Shown here piece by piece: positions 1 through 6,246 of a stretch of 7,423 bases of DNA. Made by a program: the position numbers and the translations under genes. Below the pieces are notes generated by a model. The model was not told where the DNA came from. It saw only the letters and a list, made by a program, of their open reading frames with translations, and did no database searches. Within the stretch, counting starts at the first letter, position 1; each line of letters starts with the position of its first letter. Source of the DNA: an uncultured Desulfobacterium sp. (lineage in GTDB: Bacteria; Desulfobacterota; Desulfobacteria; Desulfobacterales; Desulfobacteraceae); contig CAKZLA010000367.1 of assembly GCA_937124525.1 (NCBI GenBank), forward strand, positions 1-7,423, read 5' to 3'.

Positions 1-533
1 AATGCATCCACGGACTCCGTGATATCGGAATGCCCAATTGCTGGGATCATCAGCTATCCAACGAACCCGGTGTGGTCATGGCCTGGGAAAGAAAATGGCT
101 CTACCATCCCGTGGAGCAGGGATTTGGTTGGGATACCATTTTCCATTCCGGGTTCACCCTTGGTAATGTGTCCACCTATGTCAATGGAGGGGTGGAATTC
201 AGACTGGGATGGAACATCCCCAAAACCTTCGGAGTGTCCCTCATCCGACCCGGGGGGAGCACCCGAATGAATCAGAGTCAGCATCCCGGGGTCTATCTCC
301 TGGGTGCCGTGGATGGCCGCTGGGTGGTAAGGGACATTTTCCTGGACGGCAACACCTTCACCGACAGCCACAGCGTGGATAAAAAAGCCTTTGTGGGTGA
401 TTTTGCCGCTGGGGTGGCGTTGAACTACAATAGATTCATGATCACGCTGACCCAGGTGTTACGAACCCGCAGATTTGAAGGACAGCCTGACAGCCATTCC
501 TTTGGAGCTGTCTGCGTTTCCTGGTTTTTTTAA
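1..533 (+). CDS. LpxR-like lipid A deacylase family outer-membrane protein (DUF2219), 3' part only
   Basis: The reading frame is open from the window edge (first full codon at 3) to TAA at 531-533, giving 176 visible residues; the start and signal peptide lie outside. The visible part carries hallmarks of the LpxR/DUF2219 family: a WDHQLSNEPG segment near visible residue 15, GNVSTYVNGGVEFRLGWNIP, then RDIFLDGNTFTDSHSVDKK and VLRTRRFEG. The His and Glu of the first segment probably correspond to the catalytic His/Glu region of LpxR, though I could not align it. The chain ends in aromatic residues (VSWFF), the usual signature of an outer-membrane beta-barrel recognised by the BAM complex. Family members remove the 3'-acyloxyacyl group of lipid A in the outer membrane; many DUF2219 homologues have not been tested, so the activity is inferred. 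No clear hairpin terminator follows the stop. The gene is probably unrelated in function to the proline genes downstream. Confidence 0.85.
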   Translation, partial: CIHGLRDIGMPNCWDHQLSNEPGVVMAWERKWLYHPVEQGFGWDTIFHSGFTLGNVSTYVNGGVEFRLGWNIPKTFGVSLIRPGGSTRMNQSQHPGVYLLGAVDGRWVVRDIFLDGNTFTDSHSVDKKAFVGDFAAGVALNYNRFMITLTQVLRTRRFEGQPDSHSFGAVCVSWFF

Positions 534-726
534 ATATTCCTATCGGGGAGGGGTCAGACGTGTATTGTGCTGTCGGTTTCGTAAACTGCCAATAGAGTGA
601 GCACATCGCCTAATGTGTCGATTTTGGGGGTTATTATATATCAATGTCGCAAATTGCAACGAAGCCATCACTTTCAGGTGGACATAAGTGTGGGAATATG
701 ACAAACAAAATCCTTTATATTCCATA

Positions 727-756
727 TTGAATACATTATTCATGTGTGAATAATAT
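727..756 (+). promoter_or_regulatory. Probable sigma-70 promoter of the regulator gene
   Basis: TTGAAT (727-732) and TAATAT (751-756) are separated by 18 bp, matching five and four-to-five positions of the -35 and -10 consensus. Transcription would begin near 763, leaving a leader of about 105 nt before the ATG at 869. The spacer and the -10 hexamer are occupied by a perfect palindrome, so a bound protein would block RNA polymerase. Confidence 0.5.
735..754. promoter_or_regulatory. Palindromic candidate operator, copy 1 (regulator promoter)
   Basis: ATTATTCA-TGTG-TGAATAAT is a perfect 8-bp inverted repeat with a 4-bp centre. It lies between the -35 and -10 elements of the probable regulator promoter and overlaps the -10. 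The core TATTCA-N4-TGAATA is found again at 2842-2857 upstream of putP with the same spacing. The placement suggests negative autoregulation by the adjacent gene product. As RNA it could also fold into a weak AT-rich hairpin, but there is no U-tract. Confidence 0.5.
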
Positions 757-868
757 TGCGAATTTATGATTCAACCAATGCAGAACATGGGGTGGTCAAA
801 AAATGAGACTGGACTTTTGACGAAACCATCAACACCATCCGGTGATTGCCAGATCACAGAGGAATGAC

Positions 869-2653
869 ATGAAAAAAGACCAACAACTTTCAAAAGAAAT
901 CCAAGCTATTATCCAGAATCCGCCACAGCATTGGCAGGCATTCAGCCAGGCACTTGTCAATGCATCTGATAATTGTCTGCTGGCAGTTGATCACCAGGGG
1001 ATTATTTTTTTATCCAATACCAAGGCAAAAGAAAAACTGGGAACAACTCCAAAAACAAAACTCAAACAAATACTGCCCCAACTGGATGAGAAGGTGGATA
1101 AAACCATCATCAGTGGCATTCCCCAAACTGACTTCAGGTTTCGCTCCGGGACAATTGATTTTATGGCCAGTGTACATCCCATAAAAATCGAAAATGACCT
1201 GGTGGGGGCCATTTGTCGTCTCAATGAAGCAACAGAATTTGAAAATGTAGTAAAACAGATGTATTTTTTTCAAAATATGAGCAGAGAACTGGATGCCATT
1301 ATCAATTCTTCCTCAGACGGCCTATTTGTCTGTGACGACAAGGCTAATGTCATCCGTATGAATCCAGCATCAGAGCGGATTCACAAGGCCAGTGAAAAGG
1401 ATCTTGTGGGCAGAAATATGCTGGATCTGATTGAGGAAGGATTTATTGACAGTTCGGCAGCCCTTAAGGCCAGTGAAACCAAAGAAACAGTGACACTGCT
1501 CCAGAATAAGGATAACCGCAAACTGATTTCCACAGGCACCCCTGTGTTTGATGAACAAGGAGAGCTGATTCGAGTGGTGGTCAGTGAACGGGATATCACC
1601 CAGATCGATCAATTGCAACGTGAGCTTGAAGAACAGGCATCCATTAAAGATCAGCTGCAACATCAGCTACTTCAAATGCAGGTTGCGGAGTTAAAATCCA
1701 ACCAGATCATTGCCCGGAGCCCTTCCATGCTCAAGGTAATTGAGAGGGCCTGCAAAGTGAGTGCCGTGGATTCCTCCGTGTTGATCACCGGAGAATCCGG
1801 TGTAGGCAAGGGAGTCATTGTAAACCTGATCCATAATAATTCAAACCGGGCGGAGAAACCCCTGATCCGAATTAATTGCGGTGCCATCCCGGAAACATTG
1901 ATTGAGTCGGAACTATTCGGTTATGAAGCCGGGGCTTTCACAGGGGCCCAGGCCGGTGGCAAACCCGGTTCACTGGAATTGGCCAACCACGGCACTATTT
2001 TTCTCGACGAAATCGCAGAACTACCGTTAACGGCCCAGGTCAAGCTGTTGCGGTTTCTGGAAAACAGACGGGTAACCCGGTTGGGCGGGTCAAAGGCTTT
2101 CACCGTTGATGCACGGATTCTGGCGGCAACCCACAGGGACTTGAAAAAAATGGTGGCTGACGGAACCTTTCGCCACGATCTGTATTACCGGCTCAACGTG
2201 ATTCCCATGACCATCCCGTCATTAAGAAACAGAAGTGACTGTATCCCCCCTCTGTTAAGATACTATGTCGATCATTTTGCAGGGATTGTTGGCACGAAAA
2301 AACGCTTGGGCCGGGCGGCTCTGGACAGCCTTCTTGCCTACTCCTATCCTGGGAATGTACGAGAGTTGATGAATATATGCGAACGAATTGTTGTGATGTC
2401 AGAAACAGAAGTCATTGATTTATCAGATCTTCCAGGCGATGTTGCCCGCTGTTCTACGGATATGGCGGTGACCGTGTCTGTAAAACCCGAAGAACAGACC
2501 CTGGGAGAAACCCTGGAATACGTGGAGCAGCAGGTATTAACAAAGGCCCTGCATAAATACAAAACCCAGACAGAGATTTCCAGAGCATTGGGGGTAAGCC
2601 AACCCACCATTGCCCGGCGCATGAAAAAATATAATATCGCCTATCCTGTTTGA
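869..2653 (+). CDS. Sigma-54-dependent transcriptional regulator, PAS-PAS-AAA+-TyrR-type HTH; probable regulator of proline use
   Basis: This is a 594-residue enhancer-binding protein that would remodel RNA polymerase-sigma54 using ATP. Order of parts: a first PAS-like domain (about 20-120), a second PAS domain (about 137-255, DGLFVCDDKANVIRMNPAS), a short coiled coil rich in Q/E/L (about 253-285), and an AAA+ domain. The AAA+ domain has Walker A GESGVGKG (308-315), an intact GAFTGA loop (355-360) that contacts sigma-54, Walker B TIFLDEI (376-382), an FRHDLYYRLN arginine-finger region and YPGNVREL sensor II. The C-terminal HTH (about 566-588, TEISRALGVSQPTIARRMKKY) is of the TyrR/RocR type rather than Fis-like. 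There is no receiver domain, so input is probably a small ligand or redox cue at the PAS domains. I chose ATG 869 because AGAGGA (858-863) sits 5 nt upstream; an in-frame GTG at 842 has no such site. Its position next to putP and putA suggests proline control, by analogy with PrdR and RocR; that is inference. Confidence 0.9.
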   Translation: MKKDQQLSKEIQAIIQNPPQHWQAFSQALVNASDNCLLAVDHQGIIFLSNTKAKEKLGTTPKTKLKQILPQLDEKVDKTIISGIPQTDFRFRSGTIDFMASVHPIKIENDLVGAICRLNEATEFENVVKQMYFFQNMSRELDAIINSSSDGLFVCDDKANVIRMNPASERIHKASEKDLVGRNMLDLIEEGFIDSSAALKASETKETVTLLQNKDNRKLISTGTPVFDEQGELIRVVVSERDITQIDQLQRELEEQASIKDQLQHQLLQMQVAELKSNQIIARSPSMLKVIERACKVSAVDSSVLITGESGVGKGVIVNLIHNNSNRAEKPLIRINCGAIPETLIESELFGYEAGAFTGAQAGGKPGSLELANHGTIFLDEIAELPLTAQVKLLRFLENRRVTRLGGSKAFTVDARILAATHRDLKKMVADGTFRHDLYYRLNVIPMTIPSLRNRSDCIPPLLRYYVDHFAGIVGTKKRLGRAALDSLLAYSYPGNVRELMNICERIVVMSETEVIDLSDLPGDVARCSTDMAVTVSVKPEEQTLGETLEYVEQQVLTKALHKYKTQTEISRALGVSQPTIARRMKKYNIAYPV

Positions 2654-2664
2654 TGAAATCAAAC
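2648..2664 (+). other. Small perfect hairpin over the regulator stop codon
   Basis: GTTTGAT-GAA-ATCAAAC is a perfect 7-bp inverted repeat around a 3-nt centre, overlapping the TGA stop (2651-2653). It could be a weak AT-rich transcript end, but no U-tract follows directly, so I do not call it a terminator. Confidence 0.35.
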
Positions 2665-2687
2665 TACCCATTTTCAATCTGGCAAAG

Positions 2688-2716
2688 ATCTTAATTATCA
2701 AGGTTGATCATAAGAT
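2688..2716. promoter_or_regulatory. Interrupted inverted repeat, possible operator
   Basis: The arms ATCTTA-N3-ATCAA and TTGAT-N2-TAAGAT are complementary around a GG centre, with a one-base difference in the inner spacers. It lies 35 bp after the regulator stop and about 240 bp before the predicted putP promoter. No U-tract follows, which argues against an intrinsic terminator. Its sequence is unlike the TATTCA/TGAATA palindrome, so it may serve another protein. Confidence 0.35.
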
Positions 2717-2841
2717 GGACACCTATACGAAGTCTAAGCTTATATCATCGTCAACAGCTTGTAATTAAATATTTTATTTCTCAACTCAAAAAAAAATCAA
2801 TTTAAATTGGCCGATATTATAATCAAATCCTAATGAGAATC

Positions 2842-2857
2842 TATTCAATTATGAATA
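2842..2857. promoter_or_regulatory. Palindromic candidate operator, copy 2 (upstream activating site for putP)
   Basis: TATTCA-ATTA-TGAATA is a perfect 6-bp inverted repeat with a 4-bp centre, the same core and spacing as the palindrome at 735-754. Its centre lies about 130 bp upstream of the start of transcription predicted from the sigma-54 element at 2953-2969, a normal distance for an enhancer of this protein class. The likely binder is the product of the neighbouring regulator gene; this is inference. Confidence 0.5.
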
Positions 2858-2923
2858 AAACCCTGCTTTGCAGATTCACCCCTCATCCCCCAAAGCCCAC
2901 ACACCACAAGAAAACTCTAATAA

Positions 2924-2936
2924 ATTCAATAGTTTT
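2924..2936 (+). promoter_or_regulatory. Weak IHF-like site
   Basis: ATTCAA-TAGT-TTT resembles the IHF consensus WATCAA-N4-TTR with two mismatches, in a very AT-rich stretch between the upstream palindrome and the sigma-54-like promoter. The position (about -50) is where IHF often bends DNA at sigma-54 promoters. The match alone is weak. Confidence 0.2.
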
Positions 2937-2952
2937 TAATTTTTTTCAGCGG

Positions 2953-2969
2953 AAGGACCACATATTGCT
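2953..2969 (+). promoter_or_regulatory. Candidate sigma-54 promoter of putP
   Basis: AAGGACCACATATTGCT has GG (2955-2956) and GC (2967-2968) exactly 10 bp apart, as sigma-54 requires. The -12 half TTGCT is good; the -24 half matches mainly at GG and one C of TGGCAC. Transcription would begin near 2980, about 76 nt before the putP start. The gene for a sigma-54 activator directly upstream makes the call more credible. Confidence 0.45.
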
Positions 2970-3055
2970 TTACAAGTTGGCAGTTGCAATTTAAAAGGGT
3001 CTCCGGCCCAAAAAGCTGGAAAATTTTAACAATTAATAAAGAAGGGATGTGACGG

Positions 3056-4501
3056 ATGATTTTGATCATACAGTTTGGTCTTTACTTGTTGCTTATGTTG
3101 GGGATTGGGTATTATGCCATGAAAAAGACCAAAAATAATGAGGATTTTATCATTGGAGGACGGTCACTGGGGCCCATAACAACGGCCATCAGTGCCGGTG
3201 CATCCGATATGAGCAGCTGGCTGTTACTTGGCCTTCCGGGTGCTGTTTTTGCCGCCGGTCTGGTGGATGGTATATGGATCTCCCTGGGACTGCTTCTGGG
3301 TGCATACTTAAATTGGCTTATTGTTGCCCCAAGGCTCAGGGCCGATACTGAAAAGCTGGACGCCGTTACCCTGCCAACCTACCTGTCCAAACGATTTGAC
3401 GATGATTCCGGTATCATCAAAACCGTTTCGGCAGTGGTCATTCTTTTCTTCTTCACCCTCTATGTTGCCTCGGGCCTCAAAGGCGGCACCCTGCTCTTTG
3501 CACACAGTTTCGGCTCCACCGAACAAACTGCCATGCTCATCACCACCTTTGTTGTGGTCTCATATACGTTTCTTGGCGGATATATGGCCGTGTGCTGGAC
3601 AGATTTGATCCAGGGACTTTTAATGCTGGCAGCATTGGTGTTTTGTTTTATTCTGGCGTCCATTGCCATATCCGGATCAGGGGTTGACATCGCAGCTGTG
3701 AACCCCAAGGCATTCAATTATTCAACTTCATGGATCACCGGGGCCTCGTTGATGGCCTGGGGACTGGGATATTTTGGTCAACCCCATATTTTGTCCAGGT
3801 TTATCGGTATCAGCGATGTCAAGGAGGTACCCAAGGCCCGGCGGGTGGGGATGAGCTGGATGGTCCTGTGCCTGATTTTGTCGGTGATGATCGGCTTGAT
3901 CGGAATCGGTTACAATGAGATTGCGCCCATGCAGGGGCTGACAGGACCGGACGGCGACAAGGAAAAAATATTTCTGGCCCTTGTGAGTGCCTTATTTAAT
4001 CCTGTATTTTCAGGCTTTGTTCTGGCTGCTGTCCTGGCTGCGGTCATGTCCACGGCCGATTCTCAATTGCTGGTATTAACATCCGCACTCACAGAGGACC
4101 TTCCGTTTTTTAACGGATTTGATGACAGAAAAAAAGCCTGGGTAAGCCGAATGGGCGTTGTCGGGTTTGCCCTGATCGCCCTGATCATTACCTGGACCAG
4201 TGGTGGTACCATCCTTTCCATGGTGGGATATGCCTGGGGCGGCTTTGGTGCTGCCTTCGGCCCATTGATTATTCTGTCACTTGTCTGGAAAGGGACAACA
4301 AAAGCCGGTGCTATTTCAGGCATGCTTGTGGGAGCGGTTACGATTTTTGTGGTAAAAAACTATATTCAAATTGAAGGTGAATATTTTTATGAACTGCTGC
4401 CGGGATTTATCTTGGCATTTACATCCATTATCTTTGTCAGCCTGGTTACGGCCAAACCTGCTGAGCAGACGCTTGAAAAGTTAATGGGAAAAAACTGTTA
4501 A
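3056..4501 (+). CDS. putP: Sodium/proline symporter PutP (SSS family)
   Basis: This 481-residue, highly hydrophobic protein belongs to the solute:sodium symporter family (LeuT fold, about 13 membrane helices) and imports L-proline with Na+ across the inner membrane. The start region MILIIQFGLYLLLMLGIGYYA forms the first helix, followed by the typical FIIGGRSLGP. SAGASDMSSWLLLGLPGAVF carries Asp51, matching Asp55 of E. coli PutP, and Ser53. VLAAVMSTADSQLLVLTSALTEDL carries Ser332-Thr333, matching the Na+-site Ser340/Thr341. These residues and the GYFGQPHILSRF segment favour proline over other SSS substrates. E. coli PutP is 502 residues, so the length is normal. The ATG is preceded by GAAGGGA (3041-3047) at an 8-nt distance. 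It is followed by a hairpin terminator and then putA. It probably depends on sigma-54 and the upstream regulator. Confidence 0.93.
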   Translation: MILIIQFGLYLLLMLGIGYYAMKKTKNNEDFIIGGRSLGPITTAISAGASDMSSWLLLGLPGAVFAAGLVDGIWISLGLLLGAYLNWLIVAPRLRADTEKLDAVTLPTYLSKRFDDDSGIIKTVSAVVILFFFTLYVASGLKGGTLLFAHSFGSTEQTAMLITTFVVVSYTFLGGYMAVCWTDLIQGLLMLAALVFCFILASIAISGSGVDIAAVNPKAFNYSTSWITGASLMAWGLGYFGQPHILSRFIGISDVKEVPKARRVGMSWMVLCLILSVMIGLIGIGYNEIAPMQGLTGPDGDKEKIFLALVSALFNPVFSGFVLAAVLAAVMSTADSQLLVLTSALTEDLPFFNGFDDRKKAWVSRMGVVGFALIALIITWTSGGTILSMVGYAWGGFGAAFGPLIILSLVWKGTTKAGAISGMLVGAVTIFVVKNYIQIEGEYFYELLPGFILAFTSIIFVSLVTAKPAEQTLEKLMGKNC

Positions 4502-4512
4502 AATCAAAAAAG

Positions 4513-4560
4513 ACAACCCGGTTGTTAAAGTATGTGTGTAAACGGACCGGGTTGGTTTTC
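4513..4560 (+). terminator. Probable intrinsic terminator after putP
   Basis: CAACCCGG (4514-4521) pairs perfectly with CCGGGTTG (4547-4554), and an inner TTGTT/AACGGA helix with a bulge extends the stem toward a loop of about 14 nt. A short T-stretch (GGTTTTCCCC) follows. The hairpin starts 12 nt after the stop codon. The T-stretch is short, so some read-through into putA is possible. Confidence 0.6.
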
Positions 4561-4628
4561 CCCAAAATATATTTTACATGGAAACAATGGTACCCTTCAT
4601 TCACTGTTTTTACGCTTTTTCAAAACCT

Positions 4629-4717
4629 TCTCTTATTTTTAGGTATCCCCTAACCTGGACAAGGCAGACCAAAAAGGATTTTTGATTCTCTTGCCAAAAT
4701 AACACGAAAATAAGAGA
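4629..4717. promoter_or_regulatory. Widely spaced 11-bp inverted repeat upstream of putA
   Basis: TCTCTTATTTT (4629-4639) is the exact reverse complement of AAAATAAGAGA (4707-4717), with 67 bp between. Centre-to-centre distance is 78 bp. It could be a pair of binding sites used in looping, or a long-range leader hairpin. The gap 4502-4795 otherwise shows no sigma-54 element with correct spacing and no copy of the TATTCA-N4-TGAATA palindrome. Confidence 0.3.
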
Positions 4718-4795
4718 TAAGAATCTAAAGGTGCCAACTACTTTTGAGGAAATGTGAAGGATACCAAAACAATTTAAGAATAAATGGTGAGCATC

Positions 4796-6001
4796 ATGAC
4801 ACAGACAAACATCACAAATGGATCAGGCGCTTCAATTTCCTTTGAAGATACATCAATTGCGTTTAAACACAAAACCGATATGGAGCTGTTTGTATCATAT
4901 CTGATATTCACATTAACCAAAAATCCCATTCTGGTGAAACTCCTTTCCCAGGCAGCAAAAATCGCCCTGGTTCTGGGATTGCCAATAAAATCGATTATCA
5001 AGGCCACTGTATTCAAGCAGTTTTGTGGAGGGGAGAAAAAAGAAGAATACACAAATGTCATTTCCCAGCTGGGGCAAGCCTCCATCGGCACGATCCTGGA
5101 TTATTCCATTGAAGGCTCGGAAGATGAAGAAAGCTTTGAAAGTACGAAAAAAGAGCTGTTACGCCTGATTGAACAATCTAAATCAAACCCCAACATCCCC
5201 TGCACCTGTATGAAAATGACGGCAATTGCCTCCTTTGATCTGCTTGAAAAAATATCCACCAACAAAACACTTTCTCCCCAGGAGCAAGAGGAGTGGGAAG
5301 AGGTGCAAAATCGTTTGGATATGATCTGCAAAGCCTCCTTTCGGGTGAACAAGCCGATTTATATTGATGCAGAAGAATCCTGGGTCCAGGACCCCATTGA
5401 TCGGCTGATTGAAGGAATGATGGAAAAATACAACACCAAAAGGGCCATTGTGTATACGACCCTGCAATTGTACCGCTGGGACAGAAATGACTATTTCAAA
5501 CGATTAATAGAAGATGCCCGGGCAAAATCGTATAAACTGGGGATAAAAATTGTACGGGGTGCCTATCTTGAGAAAGAAAATGACCGGGCAAAGGAATTCG
5601 GCTATCCAACGCCCATTAATCCCACCAAAGCGGCCACCGACAAAGATTATAATAAAGCCGTTGAAATATTCATTGAAAACATTGATGTGGTGGAGATCTG
5701 TGTGGGAACCCATAATGAAGATAGTTGCCGGTTGCTGGCTGGATATATGGCTGACAATAATCTGCCGAACAACCACCCGCACATCTTTTTTTCCCAGCTT
5801 TACGGGATGAGCGACACCATCAGCTTTAACCTTTCCAAGGCCGGATACAATGTCAGTAAATATCTTCCCTTCGGGCCTGTGGAATCCACCCTTCCCTACC
5901 TGACCCGGCGGGCGGAAGAAAACACAGCCATTGCCGGTCAGATGAGTAAAGAGCTTGAAATAATAGGAAAAGAACGCAAAAGAAGAAAGGCTGCTGCATA
6001 A
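4796..6001 (+). CDS. putA: Monofunctional proline dehydrogenase (FAD-dependent)
   Basis: This 401-residue protein oxidises L-proline to delta-1-pyrroline-5-carboxylate with FAD, electrons going to the quinone pool; it acts at the cytoplasmic face of the membrane. The PRODH barrel is shown by IDAEESW (190-196), KIVRGAYLEKE (251-261), GTHNE (304-308), QLYGMSD (334-340) and the C-terminal SKYLPFGPVESTLPYLTRRAEEN, whose Arg371-Arg372 match the paired arginines that bind the proline carboxylate. The N-terminal half (ISFEDTSIAFKHKTD, KQFCGGE, GTILDYSIEG) resembles the long monofunctional type common in Bacteroidetes rather than the short Bacillus/Thermus type. E. coli PutA is bifunctional and about three times longer; the P5C dehydrogenase part is absent here. 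I prefer ATG 4796, with GGTGAG (4786-4791) four bases upstream; ATG 4784, four codons earlier, has no good site. The name putA follows common usage; prodh is equally valid. Confidence 0.9.
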   Translation: MTQTNITNGSGASISFEDTSIAFKHKTDMELFVSYLIFTLTKNPILVKLLSQAAKIALVLGLPIKSIIKATVFKQFCGGEKKEEYTNVISQLGQASIGTILDYSIEGSEDEESFESTKKELLRLIEQSKSNPNIPCTCMKMTAIASFDLLEKISTNKTLSPQEQEEWEEVQNRLDMICKASFRVNKPIYIDAEESWVQDPIDRLIEGMMEKYNTKRAIVYTTLQLYRWDRNDYFKRLIEDARAKSYKLGIKIVRGAYLEKENDRAKEFGYPTPINPTKAATDKDYNKAVEIFIENIDVVEICVGTHNEDSCRLLAGYMADNNLPNNHPHIFFSQLYGMSDTISFNLSKAGYNVSKYLPFGPVESTLPYLTRRAEENTAIAGQMSKELEIIGKERKRRKAAA

Positions 6002-6008
6002 GACTTTG

Positions 6009-6050
6009 AATCCCGAGACATCCATGGGATGAGATCGGGATTTCATTTTA
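6009..6050 (+). terminator. Intrinsic terminator after putA
   Basis: AATCCCGA (6009-6016) pairs with TCGGGATT (6035-6042), and an inner CATCC-ATG-GGATG hairpin (6019-6031) continues the helix. TCATTTTAT follows. It begins 8 nt after the putA stop and would end the proline transcript. Confidence 0.7.
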
Positions 6051-6099
6051 TAGCATCCTTTTTTTTATAAAAAACTCCGTCCGATGATTTGTAATAACT

Positions 6100-6224
6100 G
6101 GGGGCAGTGCTGAGAAAAGGGACCTTCAATTGCAGTGGTAAAAGATAAAAAATATCAATCATATCAAGGAGAAAAGCATTTTTAGACATTTCACCCAAAG
6201 ATCCTTTTTCACAGCACTGCCCCC
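6100..6224. mobile_element. Candidate MITE-like element with terminal inverted repeats and AACT duplication
   Basis: The 23-bp ends (6100-6122 and 6202-6224) are inverted repeats matching at 21 of 23 positions; the outer 13 bp, GGGGGCAGTGCTG and CAGCACTGCCCCC, are perfect. The direct repeat AACT flanks both ends (6096-6099 and 6225-6228), as expected for a 4-bp target duplication. The 79-bp interior is AT-rich and codes for nothing. This is what a non-autonomous element moved by a transposase encoded elsewhere would look like. The same sequence would fold as RNA into a long hairpin, so a structured leader or decay element is the alternative. I could not assign an IS family. Confidence 0.5.
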
Positions 6225-6246
6225 AACTGGAGTTTCGATATTTGTT

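Larger units (their letters stand above)
534..868. other. Intergenic region between the LpxR-like gene and the sigma-54 regulator
   Basis: This 335-bp AT-rich gap contains no convincing gene. Small open frames here lack a good ribosome binding site and resemble nothing known. It holds the probable promoter and operator of the regulator (727-756) and, just after the preceding stop codon, a GC-rich patch around GGGGTCAGACGTG (550-562) of unknown meaning. No GG-N10-GC sigma-54 element was found. Confidence 0.6.
2654..3055. other. Regulatory intergenic region upstream of putP
   Basis: This 402-bp, strongly AT-rich gap contains no gene. It holds an interrupted inverted repeat (2688-2716), a 12-bp palindrome CAATTTAAATTG (2798-2809), the second copy of the regulator palindrome (2842-2857), a loose IHF-like site (2924-2936) and a sigma-54-like promoter (2953-2969). 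The order upstream site, possible bend site, promoter is typical of sigma-54 control regions. Confidence 0.6.

Noticed and set aside
540..743. 67-codon open frame on the minus strand in the gap before the regulator
   Set aside because: No recognisable protein similarity or good ribosome binding site; it runs across the probable promoter of the regulator.
842..868. GTG start at 842, lengthening the sigma-54 regulator by nine residues
   Set aside because: No ribosome binding site precedes it, while ATG 869 has AGAGGA at a 5-nt distance.
4676..4694. GG and TTGCC upstream of putA as a sigma-54 promoter
   Set aside because: The GG and GC are 15 bp apart; sigma-54 promoters need 10.
4784..4795. 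ATG start at 4784, lengthening the proline dehydrogenase by four residues
   Set aside because: The upstream bases are AT-rich with no Shine-Dalgarno match at normal distance; ATG 4796 has GGTGAG. The difference is small and the choice uncertain.
6061..6074. AT palindrome TTTTTTATAAAAAA
   Set aside because: Low-complexity A/T runs form such palindromes by chance; no further support.
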